From positions 2,418,001 to 2,482,000 of the forward strand of contig OZ245048.1 in assembly GCA_965224435.1 (NCBI GenBank): 64,000 nucleotides of DNA, given 5' to 3'. Every line of letters begins with the position of its first letter. Position 1 is the first letter of the stretch. Positions 24,500 through 35,504 of this stretch are shown here, piece by piece. Both the position numbers and the translations under genes were made by a program. The notes under the pieces are model-generated. The model saw only the letters and a list, made by a program, of their open reading frames with translations. It was not told the DNA's origin and did no database searches. Source of the stretch: JAJRQY01 sp965224435. Its GTDB lineage: Bacteria > Actinomycetota > Acidimicrobiia > Acidimicrobiales > SZUA-35.

Positions 24500-26165
24500 T
24501 GTCGCCTCCGGGGTCGAAGTCGGGTATGTCGTCTTGTTCCCAACGATCCTCAATCAACTCGAGGGCCGCCAGACGGTTGTTCAGCTCGATAGCAAGGTCA
24601 TCAGCCACCTGCTGTTCCACCATGCCACTGCGCACAATGTCAGACAAGCCCGAGGACTCAGCCAGCAGCGCGTCACGCCTGGCTTGGAGCAGCATGGCAA
24701 CTTCAAGCTCAGGGTGTTTGGAGAAATGCTTGCGCAGGCCGGCCGACTCCTCCGTGACGTCTCGCTGATAGGTCTTGCCAAGCGCATCAGCCATCTCGGC
24801 GAACAAGACACCATCAGCACCAAGGCGAGCAACCTCGGCTTGGCCTGCCCGGCGCATAGCGATCTTGGCCTGATGTTTCTGTTGCTCCAACTCATTGTCG
24901 GCCCGGCCAGCCAAGCCAAGCTTGGTGATCAGGGTTGACATCGAAAGTCCTTGAATGAGCAAGGTGAACAACACCGCCCCGAAGGTCATGATCTTGAGCT
25001 TCTCAGCAATTTCAGTGTCGAAGACGTCTAGAGACAAGGCCAAGGCGAGAGAGATAGCGCCCCGCAGGCCGCCCCAATACATGACGTGTTGGTAGCTCAT
25101 GGAGATCGGCCGCGCCATGCCGCTCATATTGCTGACCTTGGTCAATCCGTAGACGATAACGGCTCGGATTACCAAGATGCCAAGCACGGCAATGGCGACC
25201 AGGTCCAAATGCTTGGCCAGGTCAGTCAAGCTGATAGTGAGGCCAATCAACAAGAACACAAACGAATTGACGAGGAAGGTGAGCAGTTCCCAGAAATGGT
25301 CCAGGGTCACTCGAGTGCTGGGCGAGGTGTTCTTCAGGCCCAGATTGCCGACCATGAGTCCGGCAGCAACCACCGCCAACAGGCCGGAGAAATGCACCCC
25401 TTCAATTCCGAGAATATGGCCGGCGTCTTCGGCAATCAGGTACGCGCCATAGGCCAGGGCCAGCGTGGTGGTAGTTTCGATCAGCGGGTCATCGACCCGG
25501 GCCAGAATGACTTCGGAGACCACATAGCCAAGCGCCAGGCCAACTCCAAGGCCACCCAGAGAAACAACCAGGAAGTCTTCGGCCGCTCCCGCCAGTGTGA
25601 AGCCGCCTCCGGTGCCAGCAGCAATGGCCAGATTGAAGGCAACAACAGCTACTGCATCGTTGAACAGCGACTCGCCCTCAACCAGTACTGACAGCCGCTT
25701 TGGCGCACCGAGCGACTTGAAGAAGGCGATGACGGCAACCGGATCAGTGGCGGAGATCAAGGCGCCAAAGGCAAAGGCAGCGGCCCAGGGAACATCAACC
25801 GTGGCGTGAACCAGCCAGCCAATGCTCAGGGTGCCAAAGGCCGTACCGAGGAGGGCGAAGGTCATCACCGGGAAAAGATCGGCCCGCAGCTTTCGCCACG
25901 GTAGATGTAGGGTCGCCTCGAACAAGAGAGGCGGGACTAGCAGAGCCATGATGAGCTCGGGTGAGACCTCGATGGCAACGATTTCTCCAAGAGCAGAAGC
26001 GGCAAAGCCCGCGAGGACTAGGGCAACCGTGTTGGGGAAGCCGAAGGCCCGCGAGAGCACGGCAACACCGGCGGCAATGGTGAACATGATCACCAGGGCT
26101 GTCTCGGTCTTGACCAGGGTGCTCCCCGAGGTCTCAGCGGCGAAGAGCAAGAGTTCGCTCATCAT
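24489..26165 (-). CDS. Na+/H+ antiporter, CPA1 (NhaP) family
   Basis: 558 residues with about 12 membrane helices and a soluble C-terminal tail of ~145 residues (DNELEQQKHQAKIAMRR ...). Key CPA1 segments are PPLLFEATLHLPW, GALISATDPVAVIAFFKSLG and GESLFNDAVAVVAFN, which hold the ion-binding Asp, and the conserved GLRGAISLALALS. It exchanges Na+ or K+ for H+ across the cytoplasmic membrane. It overlaps the upstream oxidoreductase by four bases (ATGA) and the downstream Usp gene by 11, so all three are one translational unit. Confidence 0.93.
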   Translation of the reverse strand: MMSELLLFAAETSGSTLVKTETALVIMFTIAAGVAVLSRAFGFPNTVALVLAGFAASALGEIVAIEVSPELIMALLVPPLLFEATLHLPWRKLRADLFPVMTFALLGTAFGTLSIGWLVHATVDVPWAAAFAFGALISATDPVAVIAFFKSLGAPKRLSVLVEGESLFNDAVAVVAFNLAIAAGTGGGFTLAGAAEDFLVVSLGGLGVGLALGYVVSEVILARVDDPLIETTTTLALAYGAYLIAEDAGHILGIEGVHFSGLLAVVAAGLMVGNLGLKNTSPSTRVTLDHFWELLTFLVNSFVFLLIGLTISLTDLAKHLDLVAIAVLGILVIRAVIVYGLTKVSNMSGMARPISMSYQHVMYWGGLRGAISLALALSLDVFDTEIAEKLKIMTFGAVLFTLLIQGLSMSTLITKLGLAGRADNELEQQKHQAKIAMRRAGQAEVARLGADGVLFAEMADALGKTYQRDVTEESAGLRKHFSKHPELEVAMLLQARRDALLAESSGLSDIVRSGMVEQQVADDLAIELNNRLAALELIEDRWEQDDIPDFDPGGDNAH

Positions 26166-27532
26166 TCGGCGGCCTCCCCAAGCACACCGGCCAGAGCCGG
26201 GTGCACAAAGAGAGACTCGGCCAGATCTGTCACGGTCAGGCTGGCGGTGATGGCAAGGGAGATCACCGAGATCAGCTCAGCCGCATGACGACCAACAATC
26301 GATCCGCCGAGCACCTCCCCTGTTGCGGGGTCGGACACGATCTTGACAAATCCTCGACTGTCATTGTTGATCAAAGCCTTGGCTGACACAGAAAATGGCA
26401 CCTTCGTCACTCGAATCTTTCGACCTTCGGCGAAGGCATCGGCCTCGGCCAGCCCAACGTCGGCGATTTCCGGGTCAGTGAAAATTGCTGAGGCAGCCTT
26501 GTCATAGTCAAGGTGGCGGTGGGGCCCGGCGTGCAGCCCCATTGCGTGCTCGGCAATCTTGCGACCCTGGCTTGAGGCCACCGACGAAAGCGGCAGCTTT
26601 CCCGAAAGGTCACCGGCCACATAGATGTGAGCAACTGACGATTTCATATTGTGGTCGACCTGCACATAGCCCCACTTGTGCTCGACCCCAGCCTCGTCCA
26701 AGCCAAGGTTCTCCGAGTTGGGCATTGAGCCGATCGCCAGCAAGACATGAGAACCCGTGAGCACACGACCATCATCACACTGCACGGTCACGACATCGCC
26801 GTCACTTTCGATGCTCTGTGCTCGAGCACCCATCACCAGCTTGACCCCACGTTCAAGAAAACTTGCTTCCAGAACCTTGGCTACTTCTGGATCCTTGCCC
26901 GGTAGGACCTGGTTGCGGCTAACCACCAGGGTCACATCGGAGCCGAATGAGCTGAACATGTTGACAAACTCAACTCCGGTCACGCCGGAACCAATCACAA
27001 TCAGATGCTTAGGCAGTTCGGGGGGCGGATAGGCGTGGCGTGTTGTCAGCACACGTTCACCATCCACGGGGGCCCATTCTGGTATCCGAGGCCGACTGCC
27101 GGTTGACAGCACGATCACATCGGCTTCCAGATCAAGCGACGTGCCATCAGCACAAGCAACAGCAATCGTGTTTGGCCCGGTAAGTCGCCCTGTTCCTTCG
27201 ACCAGACGGACACCCTGGCTTTCCAGCAGATCAGTAACGGATTTCTCCAGGTGATTCTCGATCCCTTTGATCCGCTCGCGCAGAGCATCGAAATCCAACT
27301 GAACTTCGACCTTCGCCAGGCCCATCTCGGCGGCGCTGCTCATCATTGACATGGCCGCACCCGTGGCGATCATCGCTTTGGAGGGGATGCAATCCAAGAG
27401 GTGTGCGGCTCCACCAACGATGTCTTTCTCAATCAGGGTGACCTCGGCCCCCAAGCGGGCGGCATAGGTGGCGCAGGTAGTACCGCCGGGGCCCCCACCA
27501 ATGATGACAAAACGTTTCCTCTGACCGGACAT
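26162..27532 (-). CDS. Flavoprotein pyridine nucleotide oxidoreductase, LpdA-like without redox disulfide
   Basis: 456 residues with the lipoamide dehydrogenase fold: FAD motif IIGGGPGGTTCATYAARLG, NAD motif VIGSGVTGVEFVNMFSSFG, and FAD contact YVAGDLSG. In place of GGTCLNVGCIPSK the protein has GGAAHLLDCIPSKA, so the first active-site Cys is missing and no dithiol exchange is possible. That is the pattern of M. tuberculosis LpdA (Rv3303c), an NAD(P)H:quinone reductase, which is my best guess; soluble transhydrogenase is an alternative. TAGCAT lies eight bases before the ATG. First gene of the operon with NhaP and Usp. Confidence 0.88.
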   Translation of the reverse strand: MSGQRKRFVIIGGGPGGTTCATYAARLGAEVTLIEKDIVGGAAHLLDCIPSKAMIATGAAMSMMSSAAEMGLAKVEVQLDFDALRERIKGIENHLEKSVTDLLESQGVRLVEGTGRLTGPNTIAVACADGTSLDLEADVIVLSTGSRPRIPEWAPVDGERVLTTRHAYPPPELPKHLIVIGSGVTGVEFVNMFSSFGSDVTLVVSRNQVLPGKDPEVAKVLEASFLERGVKLVMGARAQSIESDGDVVTVQCDDGRVLTGSHVLLAIGSMPNSENLGLDEAGVEHKWGYVQVDHNMKSSVAHIYVAGDLSGKLPLSSVASSQGRKIAEHAMGLHAGPHRHLDYDKAASAIFTDPEIADVGLAEADAFAEGRKIRVTKVPFSVSAKALINNDSRGFVKIVSDPATGEVLGGSIVGRHAAELISVISLAITASLTVTDLAESLFVHPALAGVLGEAAE

Positions 27533-27540
27533 AGCGGGAC

Positions 27541-27546
27541 ATGCTA
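27541..27546 (-). promoter_or_regulatory. Candidate -10 box of the oxidoreductase-antiporter-Usp operon
   Basis: TAGCAT on the minus strand ends eight bases before the ATG at 27532. No Shine-Dalgarno sequence lies in between. Confidence 0.4.
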
Positions 27547-27591
27547 ACCGGCCTCACCCCTAGCAACGGGCACTCTTGCTTTGCTCGCTGC

Positions 27592-28626
27592 TCAGGCCAG
27601 AACGCTTGGGCTGGCTGAACTTGAGGAACCGAGGAGTCGATCGGCCACCTTGGTGTACAGAACCGCGGACTGAATCTGGACGACGAAAGCCAGACTGAGA
27701 AGCAGGGCCATCTCGCTGCCATCGTCCTTGAACAGGGTGACGGCCAAGGCCAACACGATGGCCAGGTTCCTCATGGCCGTGCCAAAGACCAGGGCAACTG
27801 CGTCATGACGATCGAAGGCGAACCTCCCAATGACTGAGGACACCAGATAGACGGTCAAGTAGAACAGCAGCAGGATGGGGACCATCTTTGCGATCTGACC
27901 TGGATCGGAGAGGATCTTGTCGGCCTTGAGGACCATGGCCACGAACACCATCAGCAAGACACCCAAGCTGGAAAGAAGTGAAACCTTCTGCTTGATCTCG
28001 GTCTGGAACCTCTTCTCGCCATAGCGGAATATCAGTCCTCGCTGGGTGGCGTAGCCGAGGACTAGGGGCAGGATCACAATGATCAGGATCTGGCTGCTGA
28101 TTTTGGCCAATGGCAGTTCTATCTTGGAGCCGAGCAGGACAGAGGTATAGAGAGGAGTGAGTGCCGCCCCCAGCAAGAGCCCAACCACCGTCATCCGGAT
28201 GGCCGCAGTCTTGTTGCCCTTGGCCATGCCGGTCCAGGCAATGGTCATGCCGCTGGTTGGCAGTACCCCCATCAGCAACAAGCCCAGCTGCAAGAACTCA
28301 TCCTCAGGAAAGAAAACCAATCCAAAGCCGTAAGCGATCATGGGAATGACAATGAAGTTGATGCCGACCGAGGCTCCCAGAACTGGTCCGCCTCCAGGAG
28401 CCATGAGTTTCTTCACCGGCAGGCTGACCATCATGGGGTAGACCATCAGGAAGGTGATAGGCAAGATGGTGATGCTCAAGAAGGGCATGTCAACAACGGA
28501 TCCCAGTAGCAGACCTGCCACGATGGCAATGGGAACCGCGATGTGCAGATTGTCCTTGGCCTTTTCCAACAGACGAATAGCGGCCGGTGGCTGTTGGACG
28601 GATTTCGTTTCCGAGATCGAATGCAT
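27592..28626 (-). CDS. Bile acid:sodium symporter / ACR3-superfamily transporter
   Basis: 344 residues with about ten membrane helices, typical length of the ACR3/BASS group. Helix 4 region reads GVLPTSGMTIAWTGMAKGNKTAAIRMTVVGLLLG, the discontinuous-helix segment of the superfamily. The Cys that ACR3 arsenite exporters carry there is absent, so arsenite export is doubtful and an organic anion substrate is possible. AGAAAG lies six bases before the ATG. It sits 60 bases upstream of the oxidoreductase gene on the same strand, but that gene has its own -10-like box. Confidence 0.85.
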   Translation of the reverse strand: MHSISETKSVQQPPAAIRLLEKAKDNLHIAVPIAIVAGLLLGSVVDMPFLSITILPITFLMVYPMMVSLPVKKLMAPGGGPVLGASVGINFIVIPMIAYGFGLVFFPEDEFLQLGLLLMGVLPTSGMTIAWTGMAKGNKTAAIRMTVVGLLLGAALTPLYTSVLLGSKIELPLAKISSQILIIVILPLVLGYATQRGLIFRYGEKRFQTEIKQKVSLLSSLGVLLMVFVAMVLKADKILSDPGQIAKMVPILLLFYLTVYLVSSVIGRFAFDRHDAVALVFGTAMRNLAIVLALAVTLFKDDGSEMALLLSLAFVVQIQSAVLYTKVADRLLGSSSSASPSVLA

Positions 28627-28677
28627 GACGTGCTTTCTGTGCGGAGTAGTGGCTCATCGAGCCAGAAGAAGCATCCA

Positions 28678-28754
28678 TATCCGGTTATCCGGACATGCGC
28701 ATGTGCTTTGTTCAACGCCCACACATCATCATTTGTTCCAGCAGGCGTATCCGG
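28678..28754. promoter_or_regulatory. Three TATCCGG repeats upstream of the BASS-family transporter gene
   Basis: TATCCGG occurs at 28678-28684, 28686-28692 and 28748-28754, the first two as an 8-base direct repeat. They sit in the 148-base gap between the glycosyltransferase stop and the transporter start, 50-130 bases upstream of the latter. Repeated sites at this position suit a regulator; which one is unknown. Confidence 0.35.
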
Positions 28755-28774
28755 ACAGGATGTTCGCGTCCGGG

Positions 28775-29896
28775 CTATCCCTGCGTCTGGATCAGATGTT
28801 GGTACAGGTCAAGCATCTGGTCGATCGTCGACTGCCAGGTGAATTTGCCGGCCTGGATCAGACCACGCTCGACCATCGAGTCTCGCCGTTTGACATCACT
28901 AAGGACATCGCCGATGGCTTGGGCTAGTAGATCTGCGTCAGGCGTCATGATCAGCCGAGCGGCATCGCCACACACCTCAGGGATCGAGCCACCGGCTACC
29001 GCTACAACCGGCAGCTCAGCAGCCATGGCCTCAAGAGGCACAACACCGAACCCTTCATAGCCAGCGGCCGAGACCAGCAGTTCGGCACCAGCGTAAAGAT
29101 CAGCCTTTTCATGGTCGGATACAAAGCCAAGCCTGACTACTCGACCAGACACTCCGGCCTCGCGGATCGCCTCATCCAAGGCAGCTGCACCCCAACCCTC
29201 ACCCCCAGCAATGGCGAGAACCAGATCGGGATGCTCACCAGATAGCGAAGCTAAAGACTGGACAAGTACCGGAAAGTTCTTCCGAGGTTCGATGGTGCCG
29301 ACCGCCAGGATGTAGGAGCGACCGCCAACCATCTTGAGGCCTCTTTCCTGATCCCCTGCCACCGAATGACCAATTCCAATCGGGATGGTGTGCACCCGAT
29401 CGTCGCTCACCCCAAGATCGTCGCAAATCTCTGAAGCCACATATTCGCTCATGGCGTGAACATGGGCTCCCCGGTCCAAGGCTCGTTTCACCAAGATTGG
29501 GTAGGCCAGGCTGCTGGGGTGGACACGGTCAGGAGTACGCCAGGCCCCAAGATCCGCAAGCGTGAGCAAGCTGGCTGCATTTCGAGCCGGAGGCACCACA
29601 TAATTGGTGCCATGGACCAGATCCACTTGACCGGTCAGCATTTCTACCGGAGGAAGATCAGAGCGGCTCCACATTTCTCGAAGCAGCCTGGCTGGCGCTG
29701 GCCGACTGAGAGGGATACCGGGAGCAAGAGTCTTGAGGATCGAGTCACGACCTCGAGCAGTCATGGCCAAGCCAACCAGATCGAGGTCTTGGCTGGTCGC
29801 TGCTCGTTGCGCCAGTCCGTTGACAAGCTCGTGTACGAAGAGCCCAATCCCCGTTCGCTCACCCGCCAGGGGGGTGACATCAATGGCTACTCGCAC
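28775..29896 (-). CDS. Glycosyltransferase family 4 protein
   Basis: 373 residues, GT-B fold. N-terminus VAIDVTPLAGERTGIGLFVHELVNGL has the Gly-rich loop; the donor half has VGTIEPRKNFPVLVQSLA, the GFVSDHEKADLYAGAELLVSAAGYEGFGVVPLEAMAA stretch with the EX7E motif, and a final helix. There is no signal peptide. The acceptor cannot be told; there are no polysaccharide genes beside it, although a polyprenyl glycosylphosphotransferase is 12 kb away. GTG start with TAGCCT six bases upstream. Confidence 0.9.
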   Translation of the reverse strand: MRVAIDVTPLAGERTGIGLFVHELVNGLAQRAATSQDLDLVGLAMTARGRDSILKTLAPGIPLSRPAPARLLREMWSRSDLPPVEMLTGQVDLVHGTNYVVPPARNAASLLTLADLGAWRTPDRVHPSSLAYPILVKRALDRGAHVHAMSEYVASEICDDLGVSDDRVHTIPIGIGHSVAGDQERGLKMVGGRSYILAVGTIEPRKNFPVLVQSLASLSGEHPDLVLAIAGGEGWGAAALDEAIREAGVSGRVVRLGFVSDHEKADLYAGAELLVSAAGYEGFGVVPLEAMAAELPVVAVAGGSIPEVCGDAARLIMTPDADLLAQAIGDVLSDVKRRDSMVERGLIQAGKFTWQSTIDQMLDLYQHLIQTQG

Positions 29897-29902
29897 CCTG
29901 AG

Positions 29903-29908
29903 AGGCTA
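29903..29908 (-). promoter_or_regulatory. Candidate -10 box of the glycosyltransferase gene
   Basis: TAGCCT on the minus strand ends six bases before the GTG at 29896, the same leaderless layout as neighbouring genes. Confidence 0.35.
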
Positions 29909-30014
29909 GACCAGCTGGCGCCGCTCCCATCGCCATGATTCTCACGTCGACGCTCGACTCGCCTCAGCGTGACCTGGGTACAGCTCAAATTCACACCGGT
30001 GGGCGGCACTCCCC

Positions 30015-30020
30015 TATTCT
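30015..30020 (+). promoter_or_regulatory. Candidate -10 box of methylmalonyl-CoA mutase
   Basis: TATTCT ends eight bases before the ATG at 30029. No ribosome-binding sequence is present and no cobalamin riboswitch could be recognised in the 130-base gap from the divergent glycosyltransferase. Confidence 0.4.
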
Positions 30021-30028
30021 GTTTCGCT

Positions 30029-32158
<2,130 letters not shown>

Positions 32159-32160
32159 TG

Positions 32161-32229
32161 CCCTCGTTCTCCATTCTGGCACGAGGGGATCTCTTCGCGA
32201 TTCCCGAGCATGCTGGAGCGTGCTCCAGC
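32161..32229 (+). promoter_or_regulatory. Two hairpins between mutB and meaB
   Basis: CCCTCGT (32161-32167) can pair with ACGAGGG (32181-32187), and GCTGGAGC (32212-32219) with GCTCCAGC (32222-32229) around a two-base spacer. Neither is followed by a U-run. They could tune how much of the mutase message extends into meaB, or the second could be an operator. Confidence 0.4.
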
Positions 32230-32264
32230 GGTGCCAGACGGCTGTCTTTAGGGCGGAAGGTCGC

Positions 32265-33275
32265 GTGAGTCCTCAGCCAGAAATATTGGCTCGACAGCTC
32301 CGGGCTGGTGATCGTCGGGCTCTGGCTCAGGCCATCACCCTGGTCGAGTCAACCCGGACTGATCACCGGGTACTAGCGAACCAGCTGCTTGACATTTTGT
32401 GCTCGGACAGCCGCAGCCAGATCGATGAACCGGGGCCGTTGACAGCGAAACGAATCGGCATCTCGGGCACACCTGGCGTTGGCAAAAGCACCCTGATTGA
32501 ATCGCTTGGCCTTCATCTGATCGAGCAAGGGAGCCGGGTCGCTGTCCTGGCCATCGACCCGTCCTCGGTTCGAACCGGTGGTTCCATCATGGGCGACAAG
32601 ACCCGGATGAGCGAGCTAAGCCGTAGCCCGGCCGCCTTCATCCGACCCTCGGCTTCCCAAGGAGTGCTCGGTGGTATTGCCAACCGGACCGGTGAAGTCA
32701 TCCGCCTGGTCGAAGCTGCGGGCTATGACACCATCATTGTGGAAACGGTTGGGGTTGGACAGTCTGAAGTGGCCGTTGCCTCGGTCACCGACCTCTTTGT
32801 TCTCCTGGTCGCTCCCGCCGGGGGCGATGACCTCCAAGGCATCAAGAGAGGGGTCATGGAGCTGGTCGATGCCGTACTGGTCAACAAGGCTGATGGCGAT
32901 CTGGTCAATCTGGCTACCCACACCGCGACTGACTACCAGCACGCACTCTCGTTCCTTCGGCCAAAAAATCAAGGCCATGTCGCCGCGGTCATGACCTGTT
33001 CGGCCTTGAGCAATACGGGAATCACTGAGGCTTGGGCTGCTATTGAGGAACTTTGGACCGCCCTCGCCGAAGAGGGCCTCATTGCCGATCTGCGCTCCAT
33101 CCAAGCCCGGCAGGCATTCAACCGAGAAATCGAGGCCATCCTCGTGCACCGCCTGCTCGAAACGGAGACTGTGTCCGGTTCCTACTCAGATCTGCAAGCC
33201 CGGGTTTCTGCTGGCGACCTTGCCCCGTCTTCAGCAGCTGCCATCTTGGCTGAGTTGCTGGTTGACGGTAGCTAG
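32265..33275 (+). CDS. meaB: Methylmalonyl-CoA mutase-associated GTPase MeaB
   Basis: 336 residues from the GTG at 32265, which has GGAAGG just upstream; the frame from 32061 overlaps mutB. P-loop GTPGVGKSTLIESL, the DPSSVRTGGSIMGDKTRM block special to MeaB/ArgK, and base-recognition NKADGD are intact; a C-terminal dimerisation helix follows. MeaB gates loading of adenosylcobalamin and protects the mutase from inactivation. Older annotations call it ArgK kinase, which is outdated. The last four bases overlap the convergent SpoIID gene. Confidence 0.94.
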   Translation: MSPQPEILARQLRAGDRRALAQAITLVESTRTDHRVLANQLLDILCSDSRSQIDEPGPLTAKRIGISGTPGVGKSTLIESLGLHLIEQGSRVAVLAIDPSSVRTGGSIMGDKTRMSELSRSPAAFIRPSASQGVLGGIANRTGEVIRLVEAAGYDTIIVETVGVGQSEVAVASVTDLFVLLVAPAGGDDLQGIKRGVMELVDAVLVNKADGDLVNLATHTATDYQHALSFLRPKNQGHVAAVMTCSALSNTGITEAWAAIEELWTALAEEGLIADLRSIQARQAFNREIEAILVHRLLETETVSGSYSDLQARVSAGDLAPSSAAAILAELLVDGS

Positions 33276-35254
33276 TCCTGCGAAATCTGGTAGGACTCCG
33301 TTGAGGCTGCTAGGTCAGAAGCCAAGCGAATGTCGTCGGTGCTCAACAAGCGACCGGCCCAATACTCGTGACCTTCGGAGTCTGGCCCCCGCAACAAGAT
33401 TCGCTGATAGAGCGCACTCACGCGAGAGCGCCGGGACTCAATGGAGGCGTAGAACCCAGCGGCGACACCACCTGGAGAGGCTTCACCCCGGTCAAGCTTC
33501 CCGGACCAGAATGACAGCCCATCGGCATCAGGAGAACGCTCCAAGAGATCCTGGTACAAGGCGGTAACGAAGGATTCATTCGTTCCCCCTGACCGATTGA
33601 AGTATTCCTCGGATCCGTAGAAATGGGAACCAATGGTTTCGATGCGAACACCGGATTCGATCTGACCAAGCCAGTGGGTTCGACCGGACGAATCGCTTCC
33701 TCGACCCAGTGCGGATTGGTAGAAATCTTCGACGATCACTCCGGCCCACTCATCGCTGAGGACCAGAGCGTCAGTCAGTTCTGACCTGCCACCCCGATCA
33801 ATGATGGCGGCCCAGTTGAGTAGGTCTTGTTCGCTAGCGGCACGACCGAGGAACAGTTGGAAAATGTGATCGACGTAAGCGACAGCGGAACCGTCGCCGA
33901 AGGTGCGTTGCACGGCCCCAATAGAGAACCAGTCCGATTTCAGGCCCATCAAGCGTCGGACCTCGTTGCCGGTCTTGCTCACTGATCCGTTGCTGAAGAC
34001 AAACTTAACTGAGAGGGCGCGCCCACCGTCGACTCCCAGGCCGTTGCCGGTGACTTCGACACTGAGCAACTGCCCGAGCTCTGGCTTGCCGTCGTTGGGA
34101 AGATTCTGAGCGTCCTCGAATGCCCCGAGGTCGACGGTCTTTGACCAGTTGTGGTTGGGGTTTGAGGCAATGGCGTCACCCTCGTCAACCACCGCCGGGA
34201 AGTCTCCGCCAGCGGTATATCCGCCGCTCGATGAAGAGAACTCGGTCCGGGCAATCGCGCCATCTCGAAGACGAACGATGCCTGCGGTGGCCGCAATGGC
34301 AGCGTCGGTGCTGGCTGCTGTTGAAGCCTCGAATCCACTGACCTGCAAGAACCGACCCTTATAGACCTGGCACAGGGTGGTGTCACACGTGTCGGCGTAG
34401 GGCTGCTGGCGGGTATCGCCAGCCAACACATAGGAACGGGCGGCGACCGACTGGGCTTCTAGCGCAGCGGCTGGCCAATAGGCCGGAGACTCCTTGGGAA
34501 CAACACCCCGAAGGTACTGCTCAACAGAAACGACATTGACGGTGCGGGTGGTGCCACCGATGTTGTGCGAGCTGATTGAGCCGTCGTACCAGGTGCTGGA
34601 ATCATTGGGATGACACACCCGCAGCAGCCCGCTTGCGGTGTCTTCAGTAGAGGTCTTGACAATGGACAAGGCCGGGGCTGGTGAGTCGGTAATCACGGTC
34701 CATGGTCCAGCACAGCTGGGGGCCGTGCGAACCCGGAGGCCACTTCCTCTGGTTTGCACCGAAACAGCTTGGCCCGAGTCAGCAGCGGTTTCGACGATGA
34801 CGGTATCGCCGTCCATGACGCGGATCGTTCCGTGCTCGACGTCAACCCGGGTGGCGAAGCCACGATTGGCTTTCAGCTCGACCCGAAGGTTATTGGGATC
34901 AGGATTTGTTGAGCCTTCAGGAACGGGGCCACCGGTGGTGCCTCCATAAAAGTGATCGAGAATTTGGGCTGATGTCCAGCCTTGCTCGGCGTAACCGAAC
35001 GCTCCGTATTGGCTCAGGCCGCGTCCGTGACCCCAACCGTGGCCGGTCACTTGCACGGTTGGCGTAGTGGATCCGGCGGCGACTGCCAGGGAAACTTCCG
35101 TGGTGCTGACAGCCTCGGACAATGGTCGGGCTTCTTCTGCTGCTCCGGCAGCTGGTGCAAGACCAACAAGAGAAGTTGCCATAGCAAGGGCAGAAATACC
35201 GGCTTTCCAAGCCATGCCCCGCGGCGCTTTCCGTACGGTTTCGATTCGGCTCAT
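33272..35254 (-). CDS. Secreted SpoIID/LytB-domain protein with DUF4214 repeats
   Basis: 660 residues from ATG 35254, with AAAGGA upstream. Signal peptide to about residue 40 (GLAPAAGAAEEA). A SpoIID/LytB domain (about 60-380) has GHGWGHGRGLSQYGAFGYAEQGW at the front, YLRGVVPKESPAYWPAAALEAQSVAARSYVL in the core and FSSSSGGYTAGGDFP after it. SpoIID proteins are lytic transglycosylases acting on denuded glycan, or amidase stimulators. Residues ~450-660 hold four DUF4214 units, each with a LGR/LERxPDxxGxxYW core. The following PGRP amidase gene shares this C-terminal module, so the two may work together at the wall. Confidence 0.9.
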   Translation of the reverse strand: MSRIETVRKAPRGMAWKAGISALAMATSLVGLAPAAGAAEEARPLSEAVSTTEVSLAVAAGSTTPTVQVTGHGWGHGRGLSQYGAFGYAEQGWTSAQILDHFYGGTTGGPVPEGSTNPDPNNLRVELKANRGFATRVDVEHGTIRVMDGDTVIVETAADSGQAVSVQTRGSGLRVRTAPSCAGPWTVITDSPAPALSIVKTSTEDTASGLLRVCHPNDSSTWYDGSISSHNIGGTTRTVNVVSVEQYLRGVVPKESPAYWPAAALEAQSVAARSYVLAGDTRQQPYADTCDTTLCQVYKGRFLQVSGFEASTAASTDAAIAATAGIVRLRDGAIARTEFSSSSGGYTAGGDFPAVVDEGDAIASNPNHNWSKTVDLGAFEDAQNLPNDGKPELGQLLSVEVTGNGLGVDGGRALSVKFVFSNGSVSKTGNEVRRLMGLKSDWFSIGAVQRTFGDGSAVAYVDHIFQLFLGRAASEQDLLNWAAIIDRGGRSELTDALVLSDEWAGVIVEDFYQSALGRGSDSSGRTHWLGQIESGVRIETIGSHFYGSEEYFNRSGGTNESFVTALYQDLLERSPDADGLSFWSGKLDRGEASPGGVAAGFYASIESRRSRVSALYQRILLRGPDSEGHEYWAGRLLSTDDIRLASDLAASTESYQISQD

Positions 35255-35392
35255 TCCGTCCTTTCGGCCGTTTAGGGCCAAACTTGATCAAAACGTAGTC
35301 CGTTTGACCCAGATCCCCTAGGTCGTAGGGACCATCACTCAGTGCTCAAGTCAGAGATCATGCCATCTGACCACCAGGATAGACCACACCGG

Positions 35393-35484
35393 GTCACGGA
35401 CAACCACCCAGTGTCACGGACAAGCGCCTCGGGTCACTGACAACCACACCGTCACAGACAGCCACCCGTCACAGACAACCACCC
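35393..35484. repeat. Tandem 17-20 base repeats between two DUF4214 genes
   Basis: Five copies of GTCACNGACAACCACCC-like units begin at 35393, 35413, 35433, 35451 and 35468, with periods of 20, 20, 18 and 17. Copies differ at a few positions, so the array is not a recent perfect duplication. It lies about 140 bases upstream of the SpoIID gene and 20 bases past the stop of the amidase gene. There is no open frame of note and no direct-repeat/spacer pattern as in CRISPR. Confidence 0.8.
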
Positions 35485-35504
35485 GACGTCGCAATCATCG
35501 ACAC

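Noticed and set aside
35393..35484. CRISPR array
   Set aside because: Units are contiguous without unique spacers, degenerate, and no cas gene is present.
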